From a bacterium (lineage in GTDB: Bacteria > Elusimicrobiota > Elusimicrobia > UBA1565 > UBA9628), in assembly GCA_021810245.1 (NCBI GenBank), contig JAJZJF010000006.1, positions 1 to 47,721 on the forward strand: 47,721 nucleotides of DNA, read 5' to 3'. Under the pieces are notes generated by a model. It was not told the origin of the DNA. It saw only the letters and a list, made by a program, of their open reading frames with translations, and ran no database searches. The translations under genes were made by a program, and so were the position numbers. This document shows, one piece after another, positions 27,801-30,749 of this stretch; position 1 is the first letter of the stretch, and each line of letters starts with the position of its first letter.

Positions 27801-30749
27801 AGAGCCTGAAATCTGGGTTAAGGAATTAAGCCAGGTGGGACTCGCGGAGTTGGCGCTAATGACGGGAGAGATAATCGTCGCCGTGGGATTATTGACATCA
27901 TAAAAGAAGTTGATCGCGGACGCGGCCTGATAATGACCCAAGGCGTCTTGTCCTGCGGCCTGAATGCTGTACTCGGCCCCATTATTCCAAGCCGGAACTT
28001 GAATGGTAGTGGCCGAGTTAAAGGTCAAAATCCCCGGATTTTCCTCCGGAGGAGAGAAAACCATATTCGGCGATCCTCCGCCCGCGCCGTTGGTCGAAAT
28101 AAACATCGCTCCGGGAATTGCGCTCCAGGAAGACCCGGTCCAGGAAAACGAATTGGTGTCTTCGGCCAAGATCCACATCTGCGACACGCCAACCCCGGCG
28201 TCCACCGATTGAATTTGAATATCCGGCTGGGAATTGACGACAGTGCCTCCGACCGGCGTCAAAACGCTCGACACCGGCGGGGATTTATCGATCGTCAAGG
28301 TAAAGCTTGAAATGGGATAACTCCAGCCCTCATCTGCCGTTAGTCCCCGCCAAGAGATGTTATAAGAAGTTCCATCGGCTTGCTCGGTGTTGTTGTTAGT
28401 CCAACCGCTGTAATTCCACGGGGTGGCCGCGCTGGCCGGCTGCCATTCCGTTTCGGAAGCCGGAGCGGTAAAAGCCGAAACCGCCTGGAAATTGGCCCCG
28501 TTCCAGAAATAGCCGGCGTTGGTTCCGCTCAATTGCTCGATTTCGGCTTGACTCGTCAAGAGGGAGGTTTGCCCCGAAGCCGGAGAATAAGACGCCGTTC
28601 CCGCGACGCTGACGACTCCCGACGAATAGTAAATTCCCGTGGTGGGGTTATAAACGACGCCGACAGACGGCGTCGGCGAGGTCGCTGCGGCGGTTGGAAC
28701 CGTCACGGTAAAAGTCGAAGCGATGGCGCTGGAGGCTTGGCCGTCGGCGTTGACGACATTGACGCTGTAAACCCCGCCCGCAGCATTGGTCGTGACATGG
28801 ATATTGGCCGTGAACTGCCCCGTGCCCACATAAGTCACCGAGTCGACCAATATTCCAACTCCGGAGAACTGCAAGTTGGCGACCTTAGAAAGCCCCCATT
28901 TTTCAAAATTAGACCCAACGGCCACGAGTTGCCGTGTCGGGCGACCGCAGAGATCATTGTCGCAGATGACCGAGTCTGAAACGTTGGGCTCGACCCCGCC
29001 GGAGTTATTTGATCCCGAAATATAAAGACTCGTCAGTGTTGGCGGCGGTATCGTAATCGCTTTTGAAATTGTCGCGCTGCGCCCATCCGGATTTGAGACT
29101 TCGAGATCGTAGGCTCCGCCTGGCGCCGTCACTTGATTGATCACGATTGAAGCGCGAACCTGATTGGCGCTGACAAAGGTGGTTGATGTAACCGTGATAT
29201 CCACTTGCGATGCCCCGGAAACCAACAGGGAAACAGCAGGATTAAATGTCCCTAGTTGAAAAAACCCGGAACCATTGATGATTAGATCATAGACGTTGGT
29301 GCTATACGGCGCGGTTGTGGGAGAAGAGCTAATAGATGTCACTGAGGGCGGCGACCGCTGTGAGTCAATAATCTCGTCAAAAGTGACGCCTAAAGGTCCG
29401 TTCCATTCGACCGGGATCGGGTAAGGGCCGTCTATGTGCGATGGAATGATCGGATAACTGTCGCCGCCCGTCGGCTCATGCCAGTCATGGACCACATTCC
29501 AAGCCCCGCCCGCCTCGGCGTTGGTGACGGTGGAAGAAGCGTAGTTAATCGAGCCGTATGAGGAAATATAAACAGCGTAAAGAGCGTCCACGCTGCCGCC
29601 AACGCCCGGATCCGCCTTGACGTAAACAAGAGAGGGCGCAGCGCAAGCAGGCGGAGCGCCGCTTGCGTCGTTGGCGCAAAGGTCAATTGCATATCCCTGG
29701 CCCGTAGTCGTTCCTTTAATCCACGACTCATACCCATTGCGGTAAGTATAGTCCACGCCGCCGGTCACGGGATCAATGAAAGCGGCATGAGCCAAATAAG
29801 TTCCAAAATGTGCGACCAAAGACTGCCCGCTGTAAAGACCCTTAGTTCCGAGATTAACGCTGGGATCAAACTCGTTTCGGCCGCCAGGAGAAGCGCCAGT
29901 ATTAGTCCAGACTTGAACGCGCAGATTGCCGCTGTAATTGGCCTGGTCATTTTGATAGAGCAACACATCGTCGCTTCCCCCAGACGCCGTATCATTGACC
30001 GCGACAATGGATCCCAAATTTTTTCCGAGCGTTCCTTCGTTGTTTGCTGATTGCGCGTCCACGGCCACGAGGGCTCCTCCGGAAAACGTGCCATTGGAAT
30101 TCATTCCAATTTCACCCAACTGTGACGTCTGCACGTTAGTGACAGCCCTCTTAGCATCACACACGGCATCAACGGTTCCACCGTCATCGACCGTAATACC
30201 CACGCCGTTTCCCGCCCAACAACTGCCAGTATTGGAGCCTCCGACTCTGCCAACCGGCGTTTTAAACTCCAGCGTTCCCCAACTAATCGTCCCATTCCCG
30301 TTAAGAGAGCCTCTTTTAAGGAAAATATTATTATTCGTTGCACCATTTATATATGCGTTAGGATCATTGGCGACTACAAAAACAAAGCTGGAGGATTGCT
30401 GATAGTAAACGCTCCCATACATCTCATTGGAGTCCGTGGCTCCGGAGGGATCAGCGGCAAGAGCTTCGCTTGTTGAGATCGCAACCCCTTCGGATAACCA
30501 GGAAGCGCCATTATAGGCCTGATAGCAAAATCCTTGGCCGCACTCGAAAAATGTCCAAATGAGGCCATGTCCCTCATCCACGAAGTTCTTGCGGCTGCCC
30601 GACCAAGAAGTATCAAGCGCGTCCGAGGCTGGAATTGATTGTTCCGTAGCCCGCGCGGGGCGCGGAAAAAAGGCAAAAAGGCCGCAAAAGCCCAGCGCCC
30701 AAAGCGCCAAGCTCATCCGCCTTAAAGCCTTCTTTCGACCGCTAGTCAT
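1..30749 (-). CDS. Giant secreted Ig-like repeat protein (C-terminus beyond left edge)
   Basis: One frame stays open from an ATG at 30749 to the left edge: 10,249 complete codons with no stop, so the C-terminus is missing. The start follows a GGAAGG ribosome-binding site 4-5 nt upstream. Visible order by residue: signal peptide 1-34, probable sialidase-like beta-propeller about 45-455, two IPT/TIG-like domains about 466-680, then about 70 Ig-like repeats about 690-9950. A LamG-like jellyroll lies at about 1633-1860, and invasin-like modules begin after about 9950. Typical repeats contain NSLxxIsGTAxD, YWNGxxW, W-S-Y and a closing RAxDxAGNVE followed by FxYDxxxP. No transmembrane segment is visible in the parts I translated. 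By analogy with giant bacterial adhesins I infer an exported cell-surface or attachment protein; substrate and secretion route are not visible. No frameshift was found. Confidence 0.92.
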   Translation of the reverse strand, partial: MTSGRKKALRRMSLALWALGFCGLFAFFPRPARATEQSIPASDALDTSWSGSRKNFVDEGHGLIWTFFECGQGFCYQAYNGASWLSEGVAISTSEALAADPSGATDSNEMYGSVYYQQSSSFVFVVANDPNAYINGATNNNIFLKRGSLNGNGTISWGTLEFKTPVGRVGGSNTGSCWAGNGVGITVDDGGTVDAVCDAKRAVTNVQTSQLGEIGMNSNGTFSGGALVAVDAQSANNEGTLGKNLGSIVAVNDTASGGSDDVLLYQNDQANYSGNLRVQVWTNTGASPGGRNEFDPSVNLGTKGLYSGQSLVAHFGTYLAHAAFIDPVTGGVDYTYRNGYESWIKGTTTGQGYAIDLCANDASGAPPACAAPSLVYVKADPGVGGSVDALYAVYISSYGSINYASSTVTNAEAGGAWNVVHDWHEPTGGDSYPIIPSHIDGPYPIPVEWNGPLGVTFDEIIDSQRSPPSVTSISSSPTTAPYSTNVYDLIINGSGFFQLGTFNPAVSLLVSGASQVDITVTSTTFVSANQVRASIVINQVTAPGGAYDLEVSNPDGRSATISKAITIPPPTLTSLYISGSNNSGGVEPNVSDSVICDNDLCGRPTRQLVAVGSNFEKWGLSKVANLQFSGVGILVDSVTYVGTGQFTANIHVTTNAAGGVYSVNVVNADGQASSAIASTFTVTVPTAAATSPTPSVGVVYNPTTGIYYSSGVVSVAGTASYSPASGQTSLLTSQAEIEQLSGTNAGYFWNGANFQAVSAFTAPASETEWQPASAATPWNYSGWTNNNTEQADGTSYNISWRGLTADEGWSYPISSFTLTIDKSPPVSSVLTPVGGTVVNSQPDIQIQSVDAGVGVSQMWILAEDTNSFSWTGSSWSAIPGAMFISTNGAGGGSPNMVFSPPEENPGILTFNSATTIQVPAWNNGAEYSIQAAGQDALGHYQAASAINFFYDVNNPTATIISPVISANSASPTWLNSLTQISGSISDLDIISGNTIFSVNNTVAIQIKDLTNGNFFNGSSSLIEGSSQTFISTSAVPSNENGADPFMYFYYGTTNGSWADVISGIPFQNGHDYRIAMYACNPTEPIGSPASPGCDGGDGTTASDSDGSATSQAPAFIGYFNFNNNPPTSAVTFPTTLATPNAFGDDNSQTASSLSMLWGTASAATDVSGIFAEEYTLQDTITGDYWCNPTSTAPNSSCYGAASAGFIAIGVGQTAPWIISQTTTTPSWAGWEINNIPFLNGHSFQLITKAVDNAGNVQVVYSTTNFIYDSSAPITAAKYPLNNDAYSVQIGTISGTALDQPQPFNSGIFANFLGVQRQSDGSWWTTGGWTQTRSDIGQPSVNLNTSASPNTWLYSLPAGFWTSISLADRFKIYSWSEDEVQNETLSSTPSVENIESSTTLKDIFNYDTEAPTSTIVSPADQIWYSNVSPSNLPDLTGTATDNPAYPGPPAVSSADAAGMSSVGVEIRDENTCPNCLYWDDATKSWVTSSIFNPTTLTINNPNPSNWSFPTSNLEPNLTSGHTYRTRVQGIDAAVDQNGNSAGNTENPANILQSQQTTPPYSDTHFFFWDSEAPNSVITVPSNGQTLNSLTTISGTVQDNPQPFNSGLGGVFVTMCEDSGSGTCAANTYYGGNPLTVDLAGEWPLNDGTGTTVKDISGNGNNGTIYGGYTWVSGVPGLESAAVNLNGTSGDISTPYVQNSVTAYSISLWVNTTDSAGKLALVQDRGSGAGLSLTLGMGTDGGGNGGPGLPFFELDSNGTDIGIAASTKTIDDGVWHNVIGVWSAPSGTGIAATQFTLYVDGTQVTTTAASIGSQSSPLTGSGGTQFGYDAAWGTYFAGTLDDVRIYTQALSQTDITALANKQTSLGASFSSASPYWILATTTSYSNGVYDWIFPVAQNTFSNNTTYDIIVQSSDTVNNLETAVSNAVANSDHIEFTFATPPPTSSIVVPPSGIPNYAKDGSLGSSQLLTTFSGAAANATSVQLLVNEIKNNYYWTGSSWTVNNPGGCGNWVNSSSLTGSGSSQGWTYNWPASSDWIGNSSYTVTVCAIQNATLQSGTLASAEFIIESTAPTVAVDSPPGTSTNTLTTLSGTATEVPPSSISQIAFSVQRNFDGKYWDVDKDTFDLTSYSTSAAIVAVTSDGLNFSSATALGNAMWQDGFSYTIQMHGTDLAGNIATVNSRSFLYDVSLPTAGVQEPITGVYANLLNTLNGTAVDPNPNPGNVNSAPSGIGSVQFSLEYLNSGYCYNGGSNFNAICPSWNSASFYQSSVGQATWSFTSAGLNSAALDGNYLILVRAQDNAGNLQNGFQVGISSLTFRVDKTAPNIVITQPFSFYYQPNGVGINTGGVGIQGTAVDPITNGVASGLLTSGIDIQLWYLQGGTSYYWQGSPGQGAAGWLASPSTFTANGTSWNSPSAPDAGDYSAVGPQEFFTWAQAHDASTLANGQVSPSTGNLSAFTPIDAFIVDGVPPVSSMTVPTNNTFVNSLTQISGTAEAQLAGISNVQVRITTNPVTGPDWNGSAWTFTGVPIYNAASFTAQTGPTTSTLTWTYSSLTNAFQTGTVYHIFSEVTDNSGNVQTTPTEFVITYDTEPPNLAISFPNQPPAVPPYSNNFESTRISTCVYGTVSSPGTNPPGVSQVWIAISSGSNDNVWWDDATQTFSLNNSAIQWSTQVYQSGNAWVYCPAGFQQSQNTFSSGITYTVFTYAKDNAGNTTNFVSNPTSSNAQQTQAFLYDSSTPTATVSFPANNTSTNTWAAISGNATDPLPSPSGVSQVWLAVQCLSGSACPTGAAWWDWTTGAFNTSLSNPSPTAPPFNAAWTLVYSTTAQDLGSVVWSTPTPAGMAVSSSVYQATALAIDQATNVEQNASVSGAGSQFRFDNQAPLVASTEPVTASYLNLANLALIAGTANDATTGNSGLQSVQILLKAQSLQAYWNGSRTGVFSSDWDTSGTKYNDWQPATGLLQWTTTYPPMSDVDSMQFSLWVRANDNAGNVGTMPSSSVGLPSDTQLDNNQNANGSAVLEFIYDNTPPISRATYPPAYFNAVPATISGTATDPGLYQPSGVNDVEILLARSDGDYWNMVSQSWQSSNPGFTNVSRVGLTNWTFSNFSGAFADGYQYAVNPQATDNATNVETAYSTHDFIVDLSTPVSAPVWPPNNGFANNVSSITGTADDFFCDLNPTLCPSPGRDFQSGISTIEVAIQDLTQGTTWWNGTSFVTSATPIWSTATFIGASSGTWVYNLPGGALTNEHKFAASAYATDNAGNIEEVNLTTNTFIFDTTPPVSIATSPAGSITQVAAITGTAYAVSPDQLQVVGVALQETSGCNGGGTPPHSNDYWNGSSWQTGQIYVDSGVIGGFVALSSTYAWAMNTSHIAFDNNANYQVTSRALDKAGNLETAHFTYDTTFCLGVPPSNPTITQPVVGGQYQTLASAVNTFSGGGSNLDSSNPNGIEIQLQRLTSPTSYWYDPSELWSNDSSTYTPTSPINATSWNYGLVTPGAPYQIQNASYSLTVTGYNSANLPGTPAQVTFVIDNVKPQSFIATPVANYCPVSGTNACFNTMPFISGTSIDPGNVAPPSVTQSLVNVRVKNLYNNDYWNSQAFVGSVQEFNPGVFSFSGSPPTYSWSTSTLAGLGLQDGITYEILAHAADLAGNDTLTESNMANFTFLYDTSPPTAYLSAPEANQVYLGVTPITGTAFDPAGANGNHLKSDLAKVEISIKSISGNACWSDSNNQFNVACPSFTIVSGTASWSYNNPNLNGALTNDEQYAVTVQATDNAGNVQSVYTVPISSLTFAFDNVPPDVGIVLPQNNAAYSCATGSPNCLTGASAINGTASSPDAALYPGNNALQDAQVVIWFMADPTNYALPGGTSYYYTGVVGSNGTKFSSNTTEGASWQAANSTATWDFLFTGTDWINEEQYFVKARATDNALNAAGVITGNTTSVFTNGQNLMSFIIQNTPPVSQLITPPPGSYIQSFTSISGTANVGLAGGDTYYLFISTQDSSGNNYYWTGASWGPANSFFELPVQVTGSTGTVDWTYPGSPALPGQSAPTTNQPNGTVFSIAFQAKDNAGNLETPTTSQVILDKTGPDVAISTPMASAPDYGSTRLLSVVNGTSFESVAPVTQVLVQLNDISDSPSLMWDGSAWGVYTSTYLIVSGTEPWSFNSPTWINNKEYVASVKAYDAAGNLSPTGQTNQQVTFIYDVNAPTSTIAVPSLPFYPSGQPAVLNGEAFDWVTYPSTQTMSGLNNVQVSITQNNVNGCSLEYWNGTAWAPTGGPYWRVVSTNTANPATWNYPPSNPAGDTIPVWANGCNYTVQTRATDNSQNVEALSHQPIKSFTYDNQPPTFAILSPAYSYVQGVSSINGTANDPISTMNGGEAAVYMAVQRQDGKFWDGTGFNISCTGSGLGTCSNGSGGTTDPFLSAALTSVFTSSANWALSGSTMTNLSAYFNTTATSLQFSLYASVIDNAGNVTRSTTTVPVSGTADFGFTVDHFPPVSITTYPAAAYLQGNVVPVAGTAEDDLNGAGVASVGIEALQVNSAGTTNYWNFLGSWQTTNPGYTSVSLIGGVPGGTLASWIASTNSLPSSAFEDGYLYHIVSQAEDLSNPPNVQVNLTTTSFIVDDDTPTISMMTPIPPQIYISTSNFVFSSGTVADPLVGGDIPSGVANVFLTVYDISSNTWWNSSGWQTASSTQSATLYQSSWTYANFPTDWTQGYYPSDGDRYRVNVWAVDRAGNNGSIAFSTSVVLTMDVTPPLAQVTSPAGGSIASSLDTILGTAQDFLVNNSSSGVRLVALSIFDKGGGTGDPNQGKYWNQASGVWSSNQVWNPAVFTAPNWTFNSANLNSTLTVYSQYVLTSSATDIAGNSQTVISSGVVEYEPPPAVTAITYPVSLNYYSSLLTIQGTANANTESNNIQIERLDTAQCWTGSAWGTCPATRSISPSSPTWSYPSGSDVIPAWVNNTSYTITETGFNTAGIAESPNQQLEFFIDQSSPISRVNFPANASYVNAVPTLSGTAQDAIINGIASGIKNPGGINITLQRTDNNEYWNQATSTWVASITPFTDTATYDAASTTWSFVASSPTLAWQDGLSYKLSVNSEDNAQPTANVEAISSLNTVNFTYDTTPPGVLVQYPNAARESNLATLYGTASVPSFGALQNVQVAIYSQANAAWANPTNSLNFSQTNESLAFFDAAVTGGPTNFNWTVSSGIPWVAGDTYTVVARALDEAGNYSVPYSTSPNFVYDNLPPITVVNLPANGSFINSLPVISGTAADQPSVNPSVLSETDVQIKRLDTGQFWSGSGWVSAATLQSTLAQIEIWQDIYPSTWNVTPADMPTLANSGLVSGTSYYITARSIDSASPANTEAFGNAFSSTFTFSTMTPTSFVAIPNQPFYNNLTFLSGSGSAAFPNVALSTIALEVEDTTSPSCYDASNNLFDLSCPAWFAAQGSTNAWTFTLPSNPWTQAHQYIVYSSATDVAGNVQALVSSATFAYDIEAPTAAVIVAHYINASVASIGGTAFDSPAGVSTLQIAVSSNSGAAGSWLSGKNGTYTASGPVYLATSTFVFGNPDTWSEATANLNLISGDTYYIQIFEEDNAGNSRTQDFLNAFVYDTATPSIAITQPDKLYYNNPISITGTSGETPPGYVTAVQIRISTASQDWTGTGWTSSTPYWLTVSGSLNSWIYTSTPPWVSGQTYTIYAQATDVAGNVSPVINYSFTYDVSNPVSSIVFPSANRTGIEGNNLLSVQQSTGSAVDPSGNPLTLVQVRIEQVSPTPAYFWDPSNGTFDILPANEDTAWFGAATSDNWASWSVSSAAVFSAMNSGGQYQFSSRALDAAGNVSTTYSTMTTIYDIYPPETGVTDPANGISTNSWVALVGTAIDFTNVPGPNNINLGTVQRVQVQIERLDTKQYWNTGSWVSAYTLDSANGQVNVYPSSWTISQSNLPSGADLPAGTSFYITSSGFDNAFPAPGNQEAFNSPRGSTFTYSNTPPTTSISAPNKPFYNSLATLSGASQAVFSYIPVSTVAIEIEDSGTGQYYDLATSTFDLSSPNWFAAGGTTTSWNYSFASQPWEQAHTYVLSSTATDVAGNIETAISSYSFTYAVEEPTITMNSSQYINATVTNLASGVGVDSPAGISGTNLQIAVSSAAGAGGWWNGTSYTGSAPSYYPASFVPNPGTSISWSFSTSTILLVNSQIYLIQSQATNQAGTVRVQNLGNVTYDDQPPVAGITLPVNGDYYDSLGTISGTSSDNVGVSTIALSVEDLTVGGCYNPVSGFGAACPGYFPAQGTVGAWSYSGIPWSNGHNYLVVSKATDLAGNVQDVFTVGVSSNSFEFDTTGPTTKITVPATLNSDQNASLTQIQGTAAGANGVPLQTVWVRFFNNGLGDYWDNATQGWVSQTTLPPDQAWFPSSATVSNWTQWHATFTFATGTQYSVEAMAEDQAGNYDLITSTVNFLYDAVAPESFVVAPPGGFVNSLSQINGTATDSQALGLGGSGVASISLAVEDLKNGKWWDGGSGAFDGISPQAYNYLASWWPAGSSWTYNSSNSGGTLFANLTSATSYYITAAATDNAGNVESFFTVGGSTFGFDNVAPTAGITTPQTQYVNSFDFLVGTATDDFSGVYNVQTAMYDETGGYWFNGTNFTGASIDWVNVSTTNTGVLSATWNYSFATPTSGKNYIVLARAIDNAGNTQSVFNVPVSSETVLFDNTPPTAFIQSPQNGATYSSLSSVSGTAADPAGPGGLASGVGTVKLQIENLTASPAQYWNGTSWVSASSTVTASGTNSWSYALPALTTQNQYQIVAFAIDNAGNFQTPYSTYTIIYDTVPPVSYVTVPGEGLGYNATDIFTAITGTAQSPTPGAPIAQLQLSIEYDKGAGAWWNPTASPVQPGCPQGDFNSSTEIMMSTGTAPFDPWSFNFSSNCFISGSSYTIHTVATDAALPTGNVENPGAYRHFSVNTQPPTSYIQQPPNGGAYQNLTSIYGTATDLVAVSTVEVCIKSFGADQVEDSVGCSLGGDDEIWNGTQFQSLISTWVIAVGTANWSYATSGIWGLNGVFRVLSKAIDVSGNIETPGPGNVFDIDNQPPVAAFTVPSNGSYYNKLNDLYGTATDCFGTGGTCQPADSGIYPNGSVQIAVSSGPNFNTWWNGTAYASGLAWNTVSFTGSSSGTWNWGVGTPSLTSGVQYLALSRGTDNAGNVQSVFSVGVSSNIFGFDDVPPLSAITSPATETSTNSVSSISGTASDDYSGVHQMNLRISEVLSDGNTYYWTGTVTTPNFSWSSMTVTNLSPTYTGGTGPGFSSGTWTYTDSSLAGAWTSGNLYTLFAYGVDNAGNVNVAGSTNVFMYDTQTVPPVIIKPVAGAFYGPNKPLPDISGTATDIPVSPLTGVAEVQVRLSSGPLSSQTYWNGSSWVSSANTWNTATGTATWSYPEPSGVNGWQNAVEYQANARLYDLAGNLSQGATAAFVWDSAPPDDQLLIPSTSSAYVSGPLSTLSGTAIDPGPPGLYSGLQAVQVSIEINPGSGGNFWNGTSFAVAAQTWLNASGVTAGAQSANWSFTGSTPTWVNGTQYEVCSQALDEVGNVSLQSCDTFVFDSSAPTTDITLPPNNNPQNSLTQISGTAASAEANVPLQAVWVRFFDQNITEYWDESAHSFDNISASNAWFISSTTLSGSSAWTTWFATFTFSNATIYSVNAMAEDAAGNFDLVTSTRTFLYDTVPPVSNVLSPANGSYINSLSQISGTSYDPGAPYDSGVSLVQVAIRDNQTGQWWGGSSFNSSSLFSFTLASTAPWSYSGLTTAQLTSGASYYITASATDNAGNVEGFYSAGGSTITFNDVSPTSFISIPNQGQLNSLAQTSGSAAAAFSDVQLSTVSLAVEDAGTGQYYDLATSTFDLNSPNWFAAEGSTNSWFYNFSPQPWENNHNYVIYSSATDLAGNVQTSISSAAFLFDIEGPTVTLLTSAYVNASIADASGTITDSPGFVTSLSIALSSANGNGGWWNGATFTSNTPVYSSTSSFTVGSPDLWQWNKAISPTNYLVNSVEYLVRAFGEDSANNQTIANIGSFTFDNEAPIAGIVVPSSGAFYNSLPTISGTATDNVGIATVTISIEDLTTGVCYSTGTSSFAGACPDYFPVGGSCQNVVGNPANCSWSYSNIAWVNEHQYLVVSQGTDLAQNVQNTFAVGISSNEFVFDTTLPTIGLTNPPGAGYQPNYRTNSLTAISGTASVASPDQLSLVNVRVQQLTDTAIQYYWDPGTRAFDIAPTSPDLAWTTMTVSGYSASWSTSPAISWTSGVEYSIQARAKDQAGNFSIPYDTFTVVYDNTPPLTAVAVPSNNSFINNLAAISGTMVDEPLAPLSSGTVSQVNIEITRLTDGYYWNGTAWQIGSIALESSLGQVSVYVSTWTLSSLLPTLNSGTSYYLTTQGIDNANPSGNIESYAASLPSTVFFDTTPPNSLIVIPSQAQLNSLPTVSGTALAAFPAVVGLSTVSLAVEDAGTGQYYDLATSTFDLNSPNWFAAEGSTNSWFYNFSPQPWENNHNYVIYSSATDLAGNVQTSISSAAFLFDIEGPTVTLLTSAYVNASIADASGTITDSPGFVTSLSIALSSANGNGGWWNGATFTSNSPVYSSTSSFTVGSPDLWQWNKAISPTNYLVNSVEYLVRAFGEDSANNQTIANIGSFTFDNEAPIAGIITPSSGAFYNSLATISGTATDNVGIATVTISIEDLTTGVCYSTGTGSFGGACPDYFPVGGNCQNVVGSPASCSWSYSNIAWVNEHQYLVLSKAEDLASNVQNVFAVGVSSNEFVFDTTLPLVGLSTPPASTPEPPGNFRMSSVSPISGTASVAAPDQLAQVQVCVQQLTGGLGDFWNPAAGAFDQTSCDWMTATTANSWVNWSTATAIPWISGDQYAIIARSEDAAGNFSVPYSTYNIVFDNTPPITAVVLPASGTYINAGGIAQIYGTMEDQTQTGADTGTVTTVDIEINNISNDTCWNGTSFQAPPCPVLGGNAIVPVYQSSWSLNAAYVPPVADLISGDSYYLTTSGTDNAYPAGNVEAYSSSINSQVVVDTIPPTGVVTSPTNGAVIASLTTITGTAQDVGPNPSGVSNASQIAVAIGQVSPGNGCWNGTITGGTFTLTGCPIFYPISNSAIAGTYSAGFWNMGAPPLTTKYTYRVWVQVTDNAGNVEPVSSASSMTFTYDTTAPGIAITAPQGLPSVGGNLNAAATLAGTASDQFGISYASVAFQEADTLMYYSGVTSTFSSTTPIWFNAPVTGTAPNFSWISSTWPPIAPTTGRKYNVYAEAANLSGVLTAPVSITIEWDTTPPLSAPTFPANVSYVNNISSITGTAEDPGATPSGVAGVKTQIESVSQNSCWTGSAFTGTCGPTGVWLSGAVLGVPVGGVYPWTDTSNLPPSNNSGGFANGSQYIVTSQAFDLATNTQTVTTQNSFYFDASSPTAVVQFPLQDKYYNSVPDITGTAQDNAPGDFNVLFPRVRIYDISLAEAWDSLDNKFDLPETSTSAWNVANSSSSTGAPFNWAFNTSVINWQPRDWATGSGYRIDVWVLDDAGNYTVTSTTFGFTNVPPSSLVTFPSPNGIWFDSMTIINGTALDNYAPITNVSLEMWYSTNGVTNYWETVLPHWTTTPGFVPLNVTGAEGSAIPWSYTGVDFNDPTSNNFSWHGGGGNLPPDGMTFNLITQAVDAAGNVQTLYSTATFNFDNVPPTSGLQNPPPNSAQNSIGELIGTAADDASGVKSDVISIYQNETANYFNGTGFNSASQMWITPSLYISSWTYLNGSLSFVNGDHYIFYSSATDVATNVQTAVSASEVLFDTVPPTSNVISPSNGATDAQDEIISGGASDPGFTSGIAGTGSGVYPGASPTWQKGAIQVAIFLDTAPYAETSGPVAYPGWDSTGYWWNGSTWVAAGSVTTPPVWVNANYGSDGLGDWTYTGLVCPSPNTNNVPCWQDGQQYYTWSRSIDNAGNVENVINNGPLFFIAAPAVGFNVTISSNPSVAGSNGSEISMTVEAIDANGNRASGYQGNVSFYIDGVPGGPEVMGDNGNYAHDLAYGLPSAYTFTSGVGGDNGIHTFTDVLIRKAGNRQLRVEQSNNSSIFGVLPITVQPASPYQVQVIADYPSGQTPAPGTSNGVSGSPSSFTDGTPVPFLVQVTDQFWNLTVSSSVTVNLLSSDPNDYCENSSAPLVFTGSTTVNHIFVTAGNQTLAASGAGVYPNSDNPSTPVPIVGQPASRLLAVLPGETLNQGKVCAQPFGKTGTPSPMEAGLQFGSTVYG
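4441..5388. repeat. Recent intragenic direct repeat, copy 1 (within giant gene)
   Basis: This stretch is nearly identical to 6277-7224, with a constant offset of 1836 bp, an exact multiple of 3 (612 codons). Between 4861 and 5388 I count only about 8 mismatches against the partner. Identity stops abruptly at 5388. It covers about two and a half Ig-like units. Confidence 0.9.
6277..7224. repeat. Recent intragenic direct repeat, copy 2 (within giant gene)
   Basis: Partner of 4441-5388 at an offset of 1836 bp. Homology to the left of each copy continues at a lower level, so the duplicated block was at least one five-repeat module, later diverged or partly converted. Confidence 0.9.
25170..25853 (-). 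other. LamG-like (concanavalin-type jellyroll) domain inside the giant protein
   Basis: About 228 residues with the standard LamG_3 signature. It starts AGEWPLNDGTG and DISGNGNNGTIYGG, followed by YSISLWVNTTD, DGVWHNVIGVW, FTLYVDGTQV and FAGTLDDVRIYTQALSQTDI. Family knowledge: these jellyrolls often bind glycans or extracellular matrix-type ligands. It is the only such domain seen among about 70 Ig-like repeats and lies near the N-terminal end of the array. Confidence 0.9.
28705..29354 (-). other. Two IPT/TIG-like Ig domains of the giant protein
   Basis: The first domain (about 29047-29354) starts PPSVTSISSSPTTAPYSTNV, has LIINGSGFF and ends GGAYDLEVSNPDGRSA. The second (about 28705-29040) starts PPTLTSLYISGSNNSGG, has LVAVGSNFEKWG and ends GGVYSVNVVNADGQAS. 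The pattern 'P.ltsi.p..g...g..v.i.GsgF ... y.v.V.NpdG' is the usual IPT/TIG signature. They form the linker between the propeller and the long repeat array. Confidence 0.7.
29385..30617 (-). other. N-terminal beta-propeller-like domain of the giant protein
   Basis: Residues about 45-455 contain recurring short strands. Examples are NFVDEGHGLIWTFFECGQGF, which resembles a BNR/sialidase-type blade, then Gly/Asn-rich turns and blocks such as SLVYVKADPGVGGSVDALYA. I read this as a sialidase-like beta-propeller. It differs from the later repeats: YWNG and AGNV motifs are absent. Fold assignment is by pattern only; a structure prediction would settle it. Confidence 0.45.
30648..30749 (-). other. 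Sec signal peptide of the giant protein
   Basis: Residues 1-34 begin MTSGRKKALRR (basic n-region), continue with a hydrophobic core (LALWALGFCGLFAFF) and end PRPARA before TEQS, a good signal peptidase I site. A near copy of the first 20 residues is encoded at 31309-31367. Confidence 0.85.

Larger units (their letters stand above)
896..28680 (-). repeat. Array of about 70 in-frame Ig-like repeats within the giant gene
   Basis: Counting the AGNV-type closing motif gives about 70 units, at an average spacing near 385 nt (about 128 residues) between 340 and 25010. Each unit has a Pro-rich linker (FDxxxPxxxIxxP), a NSLxxIxGTAxD strand, a YWNG or WNGxxW strand, a W-S/N-Y strand, a GxxYxIxxRAxDxAGNV strand and an FxYD exit. 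It resembles bacterial Ig-like (Big) families, but I cannot name the exact Pfam family. A LamG-like domain interrupts the series at 25170-25853. The repeats are diverged except for one recent duplication. Confidence 0.85.

Noticed and set aside
675-28979. Many plus-strand and off-frame ORFs of 60-260 codons across the first 30 kb, including one of 260 codons at 19659-20441
   Set aside because: They are Arg/Gly/Ile-rich shadows of the repeat array, lack family motifs and recur wherever the repeats recur. The minus-strand frame is continuous and shows clear domains.
1-30749. CRISPR array or tandem DNA satellite as an explanation for the repeats
   Set aside because: Units are about 385 bp, diverged, in frame and protein-coding; there are no short identical repeats with unique spacers.
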